This document shows, one piece after another, positions 25,082-34,318 of a DNA stretch of 64,000 nucleotides. Made by a program: the position numbers and the translations under genes. The stretch comes from Chryseobacterium indologenes (lineage in GTDB: Bacteria; Bacteroidota; Bacteroidia; Flavobacteriales; Weeksellaceae), in assembly GCF_001295265.1 (NCBI RefSeq), contig NZ_LJOD01000001.1, positions 434,001 through 498,000 of the forward strand. The letters run 5' to 3'. The notes beneath the pieces are model-generated. The model worked only from the letters and a program-made list of their open reading frames with translations, was not told where the DNA came from and made no database searches. Numbering within the stretch: the first letter of the stretch is position 1; every line of letters starts with the position of its first letter.

Positions 25082-25780
25082 ATGGAAGATATATACCTAT
25101 ACAAAGACGAATTTGAAAACGATTGCCAGTTTCTCAGAAAAAAGTATTATGAACATGTATCTGCCATAATTACAGATTTTTTTGAAGAACCATTACCCGA
25201 TAATGAATTTCATCAACGTTTTCTGAATATGCTCAATACTCCTGAAAATTATGAGGATGTATACCACATCACAACCGAAATGCCTTTTTACTGGGCCATC
25301 TGCATCATCGAAGACAGATGGACGAATAATCATCTGATTAAAAATAAAACCAATGATGATTATAGAAAATGGAATAACAGGTATTGTATAGAAAATGATA
25401 TCATCACATTTATTATACAAGGGATTAATGAAGAAACCTATGTTTTTAACAATAATGAGGGCGGTAAAAGCATATTTTTAGTTAAAAAATTTTATGAATT
25501 TGTAAGCAGTCTGGTGACTGATTTTTTCAAACAGCCTTTTGAATATAATATAATGAATGTCAGACTTATCAATCGTTTAAATGCTTTATGTTCTAATGGA
25601 TATTATAAAGATATTAACCCATTCATAGGCAACCCGCCTTATTGGGCACTGTCGATCATAGAAAATAAAGAAACAACCTGTGTTTTGAGTGTAGAGCAGT
25701 TAAAATTATATCCGGAATTTCTTGAGAAGTTTTTTAAGAAAAACGGGATCAGCTCGTTTGTTATTCCGGAGAGTTCATAA
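25082..25780 (+). CDS. Unknown protein with an internal duplication
   Basis: 232 acidic residues in two homologous halves. Half 1 reads KKYYEHVSAIITDFFEEPL ... PFYWAICIIED; half 2 reads KKFYEFVSSLVTDFFKQPF ... PPYWALSIIEN, about 115 residues later. No signal peptide or membrane segment. The acidic, cytoplasmic character and position just upstream of a T6SS VgrG island resemble the small immunity-like proteins further on, but no known family is recognised. Confidence 0.65.
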   Translation: MEDIYLYKDEFENDCQFLRKKYYEHVSAIITDFFEEPLPDNEFHQRFLNMLNTPENYEDVYHITTEMPFYWAICIIEDRWTNNHLIKNKTNDDYRKWNNRYCIENDIITFIIQGINEETYVFNNNEGGKSIFLVKKFYEFVSSLVTDFFKQPFEYNIMNVRLINRLNALCSNGYYKDINPFIGNPPYWALSIIENKETTCVLSVEQLKLYPEFLEKFFKKNGISSFVIPESS

Positions 25781-25875
25781 AAGAACTTTTAAATTTAAAC
25801 AATATTAAGCAAAGCAAAAAAACATCTTTTCAAAAGAAAATCCTAAATATTCCGTTTAATTCTTAAATTTGACTA

Positions 25876-26346
25876 ATGCAAAAGAATCTTTATCTCATCA
25901 TTATATTATTTTCCCTTAGCAGCTGCTATACTTACCAGGTAAAAAAGCAAGCAGATCCGGTGTCCGATAATAGGCCGGAAGCGAAAAAGAAGGCAGCTCT
26001 TGCCAATACTACTGCTGCGGAAATGAAAGGTGCACCTGCTGACCCTCTAAGCCAGACCCCAAAACAGGCACCTATGCCTATGAATATCCGGGAAAGGCTT
26101 GTCCCTAACAAGAATTTTAAAATTGACGTTGATGGCAGATCTTATAAAATAATCGTTGACCGCTGGGAAAGCGACAGTCTGGTGGCCCATCCTGTTAATA
26201 GTCCTAAAAAAACACTGAAATTCCATAAGAACCAGATTAATGCCGAGAAAATTGCAGAAAAACGATTCTCACAACCCATAGCTGATATTATTACAGTGGT
26301 GGCTTATACCGCAATTGGTGCAGGAATCTATCTTCTTGTCCGCTAA
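25876..26346 (+). CDS. Lipoprotein with C-terminal membrane helix
   Basis: 156 residues. Lipobox signal IIILFSLSSCYTYQ (Cys about 17), a low-complexity Ala/Pro/Lys linker (residues 25-75), a compact domain around KIDVDGRSYKIIVDRWESDS and a C-terminal hydrophobic helix (IITVVAYTAIGAGIYLLV). A -7 box TAAATTTG ends only four bases before the ATG, so the messenger may be nearly leaderless. A very strong hairpin follows. Function not recognised. Confidence 0.7.
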   Translation: MQKNLYLIIILFSLSSCYTYQVKKQADPVSDNRPEAKKKAALANTTAAEMKGAPADPLSQTPKQAPMPMNIRERLVPNKNFKIDVDGRSYKIIVDRWESDSLVAHPVNSPKKTLKFHKNQINAEKIAEKRFSQPIADIITVVAYTAIGAGIYLLVR

Positions 26347-26373
26347 TTTTTAAAGTTTTTCCGGTAATTACAG

Positions 26374-26417
26374 AAATACTGCTGTCCGAAGTCTCCTGAC
26401 TTCGGACAGCAGTATTT
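26374..26417. repeat. TCCT-loop hairpin repeat (family A, copy 1), likely terminator
   Basis: A perfect 20-base stem, AAATACTGCTGTCCGAAGTC with its complement, closed by the loop TCCT. It ends the lipoprotein transcript. The core CCGAAGTC-TCCT-GACTTCGG recurs in decayed form at 41.06 and 43.52 kb. Confidence 0.8.
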
Positions 26418-26499
26418 TAGACACCCCATAACTCCTTATTAAAAAACCTCTTTTATCACTAAAACTCCCATCCAACCTCTCCCTCTATTTAATTTTTTC

Positions 26500-26530
26500 C
26501 CCGCTACCGCGCGAATCCTTTCGTATGGTC
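26500..26530. repeat. TCCT-loop hairpin repeat (family B, copy 1)
   Basis: CCGCTACCGCGCGAATCCTT followed by TCGTATGG: a hairpin of the form CGCGAA-TCCT-TTCGTA. Related copies lie at 37.93, 41.01 and 41.83 kb. It sits in the gap before the vgrG gene, which otherwise holds only AT-rich sequence. Confidence 0.6.
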
Positions 26531-26649
26531 TTCAATACTACAATCGTAGTTCTACTACAATTTTACAGATTTAATGAAAAATTACATTTCATAATCTATT
26601 TTTTATCTAAATTAGGTGATATAATACCAAAAAAAACGCATAAAATATT

Positions 26650-28533
26650 ATGAAAAACACCTCAAATTCTGATAAAGTGTCAGAAAACCACATTGCGGGC
26701 ATCAACCGGGTGGTAAAACTGGACATTGTGGTTGAGGGCAGGGCTATCAATCACTTTAAACACTTTCGTTTACAACAGAGTGCAAGAAAGCACCATGATT
26801 TTGAACTGGTATTGGCTCACGATTCTTTGGGTGAAGTGCAGAACCACAATCTTGCACAGGCCCAGAAGTTTCTGGGAAAAAGAATCACCATTGTCTTCAG
26901 ATATAAAGATGCCGAAGATGAAAGCCCCGAAAGAACCTTTGTGGGCCTCATTACCAAAGTGGCATTCAGCCAGGAAAAAATGAGCCTGGGAAACATTATC
27001 CTGAAAGGAAAAAGCCCCACGATTCTGATGGATGCGGCCCCGCATACCCAGAGTTTCGGAGGAAGCCAGGAAGTGAATACCAATATTATTGCCAACCGGA
27101 TTATTAAAGAAACGTTAGGCACCAATAAATTCGATTTCAGAATAGACACCCAGAATAAAAGCTATATCAGCTACAGCTCCCAATACAACGAAACCCATTA
27201 CAACTACCTTACAAGGATTGCGGAAGCTTATGGAGAACAGTTTTATTATGACGGCGAAATCCTTCATTTCGGAAAGCTTCCTTCTTCTGAAAAACCGATC
27301 CAGCTGATGTATGGAAGCAATGTAACTGATGTGATGGTTGAACTGAAAGCTGTTCACACCAAACCGGAATACTTTGGCTACAACAGCAGCAGCCATACCA
27401 AAATGGTGGGTTCCGATGATCGTATACAGCATTTGGGAGAATTATCATCCAGAGCCTATGAGCTGAATGACACAATTTTCACGACCCGATCTCTCACCCC
27501 TACGCCCGTTAACCCCAATATGTTCCTCGATGTGGATGATTCCCAGAAAAGCGCAAGGGGAAGTAAGGCCGTAGAGGTTTTTACCGTTACAGGGCAGACT
27601 ACCGTTCCGTTCCTATATATCGGTTGCGTGGCAGATTTAGCCATGAGAAAGACAGACAGCAATGAAACCTCACATTTTACCACCTTAATGATCACAGAGG
27701 TGAGTCACGAAGTGGATGCAAGAGGATACTATACCGGGACCTTTGAAGCCATCGCCGAAGGAACCGGCTTTATGCCTAAACCTGATTTTGAAATGCCCAA
27801 TGCAGAACCGCAGGTAGCCACTGTGATCTCCAATGCAGATCCACTGAATCAGGGCAGAATACAGGTACGCTTCGACTGGCAGCTGAATGATACCACCCAT
27901 TTTATCCGAATGATGAGCCCCGATGCAGGCGGAACAGATGCCATTACCCAAAACAGAGGCTTTGTAGCCATTCCGGAGATTGGCGATCAGGTGATGGTAG
28001 GATTTGAATACCATAATCCCGATTTTCCGTTTGCCATGGGCGGAATGTTCCACGGACAGGTAGGCCTGGGCGGAGGCGTAGACAATCACCTGAAATCTAT
28101 ACAGACCAGAAGCGGCATAAGGGTTTTAATGAACGATGCGGACAAAAGTGTAACCATTAAAGACCCAAGCGGAAACACCTATTTTATGGATGGACAGGGC
28201 AATATCCAGGTGACAGCTCCAAAGAATATGACCTTTATAGCCGGAGAAGACATGCATATTTCAGTGGGAAGGAACATGACCACCAAAATCGGGCAGGACA
28301 GCACCATCAATATCGGCAATGACCACACCGAATCGATCACCAAAAGATACACCCAGATCTCAGAAAACAAAAGTGTTACGGTTAGAAAAGATCAGACGGA
28401 AAGCACTGGCAATAAATTTAAAAGCATTGCCGGAGAAGCCGATATACAGACCTCTAAAGGTGATTTAAAACTTAGAGGAACCACACTGGCCGTATTCCAG
28501 GGAGGAAAAGACGTTAAAGTCAGTAAAGGCTAG
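26650..28533 (+). CDS. vgrG: T6SS tip protein VgrG (Bacteroidota subtype iii)
   Basis: 627 residues. Layout is standard: gp27-like base (residues 20-370), gp5-OB fold (about 400-480, with GRIQVRFDWQ and GFVAIPEIGDQVMVGFEYHNPDFP) and a C-terminal beta-helix with short repeats (INIGNDHTESI, VTVRKDQTEST). No extra C-terminal toxin domain, so it carries separate cargo. No TssB/TssC or other core T6SS genes are in the window, so this is an orphan VgrG island. The next gene encodes a DUF4280 PAAR-like protein, the expected tip partner. Confidence 0.93.
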   Translation: MKNTSNSDKVSENHIAGINRVVKLDIVVEGRAINHFKHFRLQQSARKHHDFELVLAHDSLGEVQNHNLAQAQKFLGKRITIVFRYKDAEDESPERTFVGLITKVAFSQEKMSLGNIILKGKSPTILMDAAPHTQSFGGSQEVNTNIIANRIIKETLGTNKFDFRIDTQNKSYISYSSQYNETHYNYLTRIAEAYGEQFYYDGEILHFGKLPSSEKPIQLMYGSNVTDVMVELKAVHTKPEYFGYNSSSHTKMVGSDDRIQHLGELSSRAYELNDTIFTTRSLTPTPVNPNMFLDVDDSQKSARGSKAVEVFTVTGQTTVPFLYIGCVADLAMRKTDSNETSHFTTLMITEVSHEVDARGYYTGTFEAIAEGTGFMPKPDFEMPNAEPQVATVISNADPLNQGRIQVRFDWQLNDTTHFIRMMSPDAGGTDAITQNRGFVAIPEIGDQVMVGFEYHNPDFPFAMGGMFHGQVGLGGGVDNHLKSIQTRSGIRVLMNDADKSVTIKDPSGNTYFMDGQGNIQVTAPKNMTFIAGEDMHISVGRNMTTKIGQDSTINIGNDHTESITKRYTQISENKSVTVRKDQTESTGNKFKSIAGEADIQTSKGDLKLRGTTLAVFQGGKDVKVSKG

Positions 28534-28610
28534 CCAACTACAGGTGATGAAAGTAAATTTTCAGTTGTTAACAGCTACAGCAATTGAATCCAAATCCAAA
28601 ATATGAACAC

Positions 28611-30263
28611 ATGGAAGAGCAAAAGACTTCAGCGCATGACCGGAAGCTTTCTGAAAAAAGAGCAGAACGGCAGAAAAAATCCAGCGAAGATTCTCCATCA
28701 GAAAAGAGAGAGATGGTAATGCATGGAGCCAAACTGAGCTGTCCTTATGCTCAGGCGCCAGGAGAGCTGAAAGTTACCTCCAATGAAATAAATCTTCAGG
28801 ATAAGCTATTTGCCACAAAGGGCGATGGAAACAACATGGTAAACCTTCAGTTTAAAGGAACCTGCGGACACCCGAAATGGCCCGCCAAAAACATGTCTCC
28901 TCCACCCTGCATGAGCGTGATCAAATTAAGTCCATGGCAGAACCTGGGAACCTCCATCATACAGGAACAGACCGTTCTGGTAAAAGAATCTTACATCAAT
29001 TGCACTCCTGATTTTAATGCGGCTGTTGCTTCACCAATTCCGAAGGCTGCAAGTATAGCTTCCAGTATTGATGATAAACCAATCATTATTTCAGGGTATT
29101 GGGTTGATAAGAATAATCAAAAAGTAAAGCTGCACCCTTACGGTGATGATCAGTTACGTTTTTATTTTGAAGTGAATAAATCAGCTGTAGGAAAAAAGAT
29201 AACATTTACAATATATGAATTAGATTCAGGCCCATTAAATGATGATAATGTATATGAAAAAGAATACACGGTCGCTCATGAAAAAAATTACATCAAAGTC
29301 CCTTTAACAGCAGATCTGTTTACCAAAGGTGGGGAAAGCATATTACAGCTATATGCGGAAATTAAACTAGAAAGCACCACCTATGAACTTCCGCAGGAAA
29401 CCGATCATCTCAAAATTCACGTCGTTGAATTTGTTCCTAAAATAGAAGGCGCATTGAACTGGACAAAAGCTAAAATGCTGCAGGAAATATGGTTTAACGG
29501 CAATGAAAATGATAAACCCTGGTTAGTTGATCCTAAAGTTGATTTACTCTCCATGGATTGGGTAATATCCTATTCCAGAATGAAGACTGAATATGATAAA
29601 ATTATTGCAACTAAATGGAAATCTGAAAATGCTTTAAAGCTTCTGAAAAAAAGGATTAAAGAAATGACAAAAAATCCTGATGTAGGCTTAAAGCTTCCTA
29701 AAAAAGATAACGAAACGGTAAATTTTGGAGTATCCCGAAATGACATCCGGAAGTTTAATGATATTGAACAGCCTAAATTAGGAGGAAAAAAAGCCCAGGA
29801 AATAATGCCATTATTTGAACGGTTTTATTATCAGAGTGTTTCCTATAATATCAGCAAAAATCCTTTTTCAATGGAGCCTTTGGACGATTTATTCGGAGCA
29901 TTGGCGAGCTGCCAGTTCAGAGTCATTGCATTTGGAACCATTACACGTAAAAACTGGAAGTCACCTTTAGGAATGAATTTAAACAGCTATCTGGTTAAGA
30001 TCACAAAAATTGGAGTTTATATAAAGGACAGTTTCGATTTTATCACAGAAGATGAATATCTGGGTGACTGGTCGCCTAAAAAGAATACAGTATCGGTAAA
30101 TCCATATGGAGTTACCAAGGATACTTTCTATACCATAGAGAACAAATCATATAGAGAATGGAGAAAAGATTATAAAAAAGGAATGGACTTTAATTTGTAT
30201 ACCGATGTAAAATATTTAAATGTATATCATGAATTTTATGCTTCCCCTAACGAAATTGAATAG
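28611..30263 (+). CDS. DUF4280 PAAR-like protein fused to a DUF6402-like domain (putative T6SS effector)
   Basis: 550 residues from ATG 28611; an upstream TTG frame extension is less likely. A charged N-terminus is followed by the DUF4280 domain (residues 40-140: MVMHGAKLSCPYAQAPG, FKGTCGHPKWPAKNMSPPPC, LVKESYINC), which caps VgrG spikes. Then an Ig-like beta domain (about 160-280) and a C-terminal region with the DUF6402 pattern (PLDDLFGALASCQFRVIAFG; TKIGVYIKDSFDF; YLGDWSPKK). DUF6402 is common in polymorphic toxins but its activity is unknown. The next gene overlaps its end. Confidence 0.8.
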   Translation: MEEQKTSAHDRKLSEKRAERQKKSSEDSPSEKREMVMHGAKLSCPYAQAPGELKVTSNEINLQDKLFATKGDGNNMVNLQFKGTCGHPKWPAKNMSPPPCMSVIKLSPWQNLGTSIIQEQTVLVKESYINCTPDFNAAVASPIPKAASIASSIDDKPIIISGYWVDKNNQKVKLHPYGDDQLRFYFEVNKSAVGKKITFTIYELDSGPLNDDNVYEKEYTVAHEKNYIKVPLTADLFTKGGESILQLYAEIKLESTTYELPQETDHLKIHVVEFVPKIEGALNWTKAKMLQEIWFNGNENDKPWLVDPKVDLLSMDWVISYSRMKTEYDKIIATKWKSENALKLLKKRIKEMTKNPDVGLKLPKKDNETVNFGVSRNDIRKFNDIEQPKLGGKKAQEIMPLFERFYYQSVSYNISKNPFSMEPLDDLFGALASCQFRVIAFGTITRKNWKSPLGMNLNSYLVKITKIGVYIKDSFDFITEDEYLGDWSPKKNTVSVNPYGVTKDTFYTIENKSYREWRKDYKKGMDFNLYTDVKYLNVYHEFYASPNEIE

Positions 30264-30735
30264 ATTATCCTATACTGTTGTATGCAGTACGACATTTTTT
30301 GTCGCTGCATCAGTACTGTATTTTATTTTGAATAATTTGGTTGATAAAGTCGTAGGTTCTCCTTTGGGAACGGCCTATCATTGGGCACATCCTTATTCAT
30401 TTATTATGGTATTTGCTGTTTTTTTTATGATAACGATGCTGTTGACAGGAAACAGAAAGACTGCTCACAGCAATATGTTCTATTTTATTTTTTATGCAGT
30501 CTGGATTGTGCTTTCTTTGGTTTTTTCCGGTTTGTTGTGGTCTCTTTTTGATATGAGCGCAGGCTACTTCCCCCAGGGATCTGATCTTTTCAAAAAAATA
30601 TTTTCGGATATGTTTTATGGGTTAACCTGGGGCGGCTGGGCTATTTTAAGTGCTATTCCTTTTAATTTTTTAGTTTTTGGAGTGTCATTTTTTATTATTA
30701 AAAATTATAAAAATTTTATTATCAATCATTCTTAA
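30220..30735 (+). CDS. Four-helix membrane protein, candidate immunity protein
   Basis: Up to 171 residues; starts at 30220, 30229 or 30238 are all possible. In every case it overlaps the end of the DUF4280/DUF6402 gene by 26-44 bases. Four hydrophobic helices are visible (VVCSTTFFVAASVLYFIL; SFIMVFAVFFMITMLL; FYFIFYAVWIVLSLVF; LVFGVSFFIIKN). Overlap with an effector-like gene and membrane location suggest an immunity protein facing the periplasm or membrane. No known family recognised. Confidence 0.65.
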   Translation: MYIMNFMLPLTKLNRLSYTVVCSTTFFVAASVLYFILNNLVDKVVGSPLGTAYHWAHPYSFIMVFAVFFMITMLLTGNRKTAHSNMFYFIFYAVWIVLSLVFSGLLWSLFDMSAGYFPQGSDLFKKIFSDMFYGLTWGGWAILSAIPFNFLVFGVSFFIIKNYKNFIINHS

Positions 30736-30794
30736 ACAAATAAGAATTAGAATTAGAAAAGTAAACAGTGATTTAGAATGTTTAAATTTTAGAG

Positions 30795-31502
30795 ATGAAA
30801 GTTATTCGTAGTGTAATTCTAGCGTTATTGCCTGCTTTCGTTAGTTGTCATTCATCTGTAAATGCGTCTAAGGATATTTCGGTTGGAAGTATAAATGACT
30901 CTATCAATCTTTATGCATTTATAGGAGAGAAAATTTCAGTTGAAGAATTTGATCCTAATATCAATAACGAGATTACAGGAAAAGAAATTGATGAAGAAAC
31001 CGGAGATTCAGTACGTGTTATTAAACAGCATTTTGTAATGGATAAGGCATATCGTTGTAAATATAAGATAGTGAAAAACATCTTCAATAATTTACCGAAT
31101 GACACTATTGAATTTGTAGCCTATGATCATTATGGAAAACCTGCATTTTCAGAAAGAGACTTTGCAATTCTTTATCTCTCGGAAAATAAAAAAGACAATC
31201 ATTATTTTCATCAGAAATATCAATATGATGGGGTGTTCAGAGATAAAGACGGAAATTATTACAGCTATCCAAAATTCAGAAATACAGAAGATTTGAACTA
31301 TGCAAAAGAAAATATAAAAAGCTTTAAAGCAAACTTAAAAAATGAAAAATTTAATTTAACAAATTTAAACTCTGAAGTCAGAAAAACATACTATCCGGAA
31401 GAGTTTTATGCAATTAAAAACAATTTTGCTTTCCCAATCAAAGGACTGTATTTAAATGAATTAATACATTACAGGCTAAAAACATCCTTTAAGGATTTGT
31501 AA
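30795..31502 (+). CDS. Lipoprotein of unknown function in the VgrG island
   Basis: 235 residues with a lipobox (SVILALLPAFVSCHSS, Cys about 19). The mature part is rich in Asn, Lys and aromatic residues with no recognised domain; it contains GKEIDEETGDSVRVIKQHF and a run HYFHQKYQYDGVFRDKDGNY. It follows the membrane-protein gene by 59 bases, same strand. Lipoproteins are common immunity proteins against periplasmic T6SS effectors, so that role is a reasonable guess only. Confidence 0.6.
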   Translation: MKVIRSVILALLPAFVSCHSSVNASKDISVGSINDSINLYAFIGEKISVEEFDPNINNEITGKEIDEETGDSVRVIKQHFVMDKAYRCKYKIVKNIFNNLPNDTIEFVAYDHYGKPAFSERDFAILYLSENKKDNHYFHQKYQYDGVFRDKDGNYYSYPKFRNTEDLNYAKENIKSFKANLKNEKFNLTNLNSEVRKTYYPEEFYAIKNNFAFPIKGLYLNELIHYRLKTSFKDL

Positions 31503-31560
31503 AATTAACCTATTGAATTACAAATATGAAGATCAAAACTTTAACTGTTTATTACAAAAA

Positions 31561-32136
31561 ATGAAAAAATTGATTACTGGCTTCATATTATTTTTCTTGA
31601 TCTCTGTTTGTGGGCAAAAAGCTGCTCATGACAGTTTGAAAATGTATTACCAGGATTCATTGATTGTCAATAGAAACTTTAAAGACGGAACGGGATTCAG
31701 TAAACTGACCGTGAAGGTGATCAATCCGTGTAATGGGGAAAAAGAAAGATTTGACGGAGTGGTAACCATGATCAGTGCTGTTGTTAAAAATAAAAATTAC
31801 GGCGATAGTATAGTTTATGATTATCCTGATGCACAATCGGGCTTAATTAATTTAAAAGCAGAGAATATCTCTAATTATACAGTAAATAAAAGTCAGGCTG
31901 TCTTCATCCCTTTTACGTATTGCGGAAATTGGGATAATGATACAAAAGTCTCATTCATCATACTGTATAGCCGCAAAAAGTATCTGTATCATATCAAATA
32001 CTATTGTGGTGAAGATGGAAAATGCAGAATTAATGATAATCTGAACATCAGATTGAAAGATCTGCCTTCAGAATTAAGACTGAAAGTGAGGAAAGACTTG
32101 GAAACAAAGTATAATAAATCAGATGATTTTTACTAA
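31561..32136 (+). CDS. Exported protein of unknown function in the VgrG island
   Basis: 191 residues from the ATG at 31561; a frame extension to 31513 lacks a signal peptide. The N-terminus KKLITGFILFFLISVCGQK is a signal sequence; the Cys could be a lipobox, but Val at -1 is unusual. The mature domain has four more Cys (NPCNG; FTYCGN; YYCGEDGKC), which could form disulfides in the periplasm. It lies 20 bases before the next effector-like gene. Possible immunity or accessory protein. Confidence 0.6.
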   Translation: MKKLITGFILFFLISVCGQKAAHDSLKMYYQDSLIVNRNFKDGTGFSKLTVKVINPCNGEKERFDGVVTMISAVVKNKNYGDSIVYDYPDAQSGLINLKAENISNYTVNKSQAVFIPFTYCGNWDNDTKVSFIILYSRKKYLYHIKYYCGEDGKCRINDNLNIRLKDLPSELRLKVRKDLETKYNKSDDFY

Positions 32137-32156
32137 TCAGCTCAAAATAAAAGGTT

Positions 32157-33821
32157 ATGAGTGACGAACAACAAAAAGATGATTATTCTGCCAATCCCAA
32201 TCAAAAAGTTTATGATGTGCCGCACCAGGTGGATCATGAAGTGAATGTGGTGAAAATATATTTTGCAAAACAGGTTCCTAAAATGATCTGGGAAACTAAA
32301 GAAGAAACCTATCCTGTAAAAAAAGGAGGGCTGGTATCTGATGTAAAAAAGAAATATGAAAAAAAAGGAAGAAGGAACATCCGGGCCGATAAAGAAGATT
32401 CTGTAAGATTAGCCGCAAAAGAAGAAGTGAAAATCACCTGGGAAGAAGAAGTACAGGCAAAGAAAGCAGATGGCACCCCTGATTTTGATTTTGAGCAGAT
32501 CAACAGCACCACCATTAAAAAGAAAGTCTGGGTGGTAGCCAACTGTGAAGGAGCAAGCGGAAAACTCTCTGTTGAGATCCACGAAAATAAACTGAAAAAC
32601 GCAGAAAACGTCTATGAAAATCCGGTGAAGTTTTTAGATGGAGAAGAAGAGAAAAGCAAAATTGAATTCAGCATCAACGGAACACTGGTTTATTCCAAAG
32701 AAATAACACTTCGTCCCAAAAGTGATGAAGATTTAAATAAGCTGATCGAAAAACTTAATAAAAGGGATGATTTAAACGCCTTCTTATATTTCAAAGCCGA
32801 GGTAAAAGAAACAGAAGATGAAGTAAAGTTTCCGGATGACACCCATGAGTTTCTGAATAACGACAGCGAAAGATTTGAGATCAGGTACTGTGACTGCGGA
32901 AAAAAATATACGATCATCTGTACCCGGTACAGTGGTGAATACGGGCCCGCCTACTGGGGCACAAAGAAACTTGAAAATTATGCCGACTGGGGCACCCTGA
33001 TTGAAGACAGCAAAATTACCGCTGAAGAAAAGGCTATACTGGTAGGAATGTCTGAGAATGAAGGCAAGCTGGACTCCGTTCAGTCCTATGACTGGGATCT
33101 CTCCGGTGAAAAGATGATATTAACCGCAGGGGCAATGCAGAAAACAGTGGATCATACCGGAAAAGGTGAATTTACCACACAGGTTGAAGAGTTTAAAGCC
33201 CAGTATCCTGAAAAATATGAAGAGCTGTTTGTATCATGCGGATGGACGGTTGACTCCGGGATTTTGTATTATAAAGATCCGGCAGATTCCAAAGCGGAAA
33301 AAATTACAGGCAATACCCTATCCGCTAAAATCAGGGAAAACTGTAAAGAATCTTTATTTGGAAAAACGGTAGAATCCAAACCTCTGCAGCCCATCGTCAA
33401 CGCCGTTATTGATAAAACATTTCAGGAAAAGCAGGTGCTTGATTTTATCAAGAGATTAAAAGAAGTGGTTATGCCTATAGTGCCAACGGGACATTCCTAT
33501 AAACTTTCAGATTACTTAAAATCAAAATTAGGAAAGGCCACCGCACTGGATCACCATATTAACAGGCCCGGATTTGTAAAAGATGATTTCGGTGCTGCAT
33601 TAAACAGGTTTTTTGCTAAAAAAGATGCCCAGACGGACAAAGAAAATAAAAACAGGAAAGAAGGTGAAAAATTAGGAAAAATATCGAGAAATCCCGGCGA
33701 ATGGGGAAATATGCACAGCACCTATGAACAGGAGATTCTTGATGATTATGGTAATAAAAGAAGAGGTACCGATATGGATAAACGGTATGAAAAAATGAAA
33801 AATAATTCAAACTTATCATGA
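32157..33821 (+). CDS. Putative T6SS effector with lysozyme-like domain
   Basis: 554 acidic residues, no signal peptide. Residues 20-230 are a beta-rich region opening VVKIYFAKQVPK, similar in style to the next effector (VYFAKKV), possibly the loading domain. The middle holds MSENEGKLDSVQSYDWD (Glu300/Glu302) then TAGAMQKTV (Gln328), the order of the Glu...GxMQ motifs of lysozyme/GH23 enzymes, followed by a Cys-containing FVSCGWTVDSG. Peptidoglycan cleavage is an inference. The 3' end overlaps a lipoprotein gene by ATGA, the pattern of an effector-immunity pair. Confidence 0.65.
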   Translation: MSDEQQKDDYSANPNQKVYDVPHQVDHEVNVVKIYFAKQVPKMIWETKEETYPVKKGGLVSDVKKKYEKKGRRNIRADKEDSVRLAAKEEVKITWEEEVQAKKADGTPDFDFEQINSTTIKKKVWVVANCEGASGKLSVEIHENKLKNAENVYENPVKFLDGEEEKSKIEFSINGTLVYSKEITLRPKSDEDLNKLIEKLNKRDDLNAFLYFKAEVKETEDEVKFPDDTHEFLNNDSERFEIRYCDCGKKYTIICTRYSGEYGPAYWGTKKLENYADWGTLIEDSKITAEEKAILVGMSENEGKLDSVQSYDWDLSGEKMILTAGAMQKTVDHTGKGEFTTQVEEFKAQYPEKYEELFVSCGWTVDSGILYYKDPADSKAEKITGNTLSAKIRENCKESLFGKTVESKPLQPIVNAVIDKTFQEKQVLDFIKRLKEVVMPIVPTGHSYKLSDYLKSKLGKATALDHHINRPGFVKDDFGAALNRFFAKKDAQTDKENKNRKEGEKLGKISRNPGEWGNMHSTYEQEILDDYGNKRRGTDMDKRYEKMKNNSNLS

Positions 33822-34300
33822 AAAAAATGACAACCCTGCTGATGATTTCAGTGACTTTAATTACGTGTGGGAATATGGCTTCCCCCCGGAATCATGATGG
33901 ACAGAATAAAACGGTAAAGAAAGATACCCTTCTTACGCTAAACAATAATGTATCCCTGTATTATGCGTCATACAACAAGGATATGAAGCTATGGTACAAC
34001 CTCTATATTATTAATAAAAAGAAGCGTATAAAAATAGATAAGGGAAATCAATACAAAGGTACCGGAAGCGAGCTCTTTACTTCCCTGTCCCCGAATGCCA
34101 ATTATGTAGTAGTGGATGCCATCATCAAAGATTATGTGCATGAAAGCGACAAAGACAGTACCCTTCACGAAAACTACACGTGTGCGATTATTGATTTAAA
34201 AAAAGCAAAAATAGTTAAACAGATGCAGCAGGACTGCGACGGATCGTGGAACAAAAAAAACCAGTGGGTTTCTTCCGGAGGAAAAGTAGTTTTTGAGTAA
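33818..34300 (+). CDS. Lipoprotein, candidate immunity to the lysozyme-like effector
   Basis: 160 residues with lipobox LLMISVTLITCGN (Cys about 17). It starts inside the stop codon of the effector-like gene (ATGA overlap), so translation is coupled. The mature domain is beta-rich (NNVSLYYASYNKDMKLWYNL) with two Cys near the end (YTCAII; QQDCDGSW). A periplasmic lipoprotein immunity would fit a cell-wall-targeting effector. Family not recognised. Confidence 0.65.
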   Translation: MKKMTTLLMISVTLITCGNMASPRNHDGQNKTVKKDTLLTLNNNVSLYYASYNKDMKLWYNLYIINKKKRIKIDKGNQYKGTGSELFTSLSPNANYVVVDAIIKDYVHESDKDSTLHENYTCAIIDLKKAKIVKQMQQDCDGSWNKKNQWVSSGGKVVFE

Positions 34301-34318
34301 AATAAGGAGTAGAGAATT

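Noticed and set aside
26770..28370. Several minus-strand frames of 60-134 codons inside vgrG
   Set aside because: They lie wholly within a well-supported VgrG gene and show no domain; they are shadows of its codon use.
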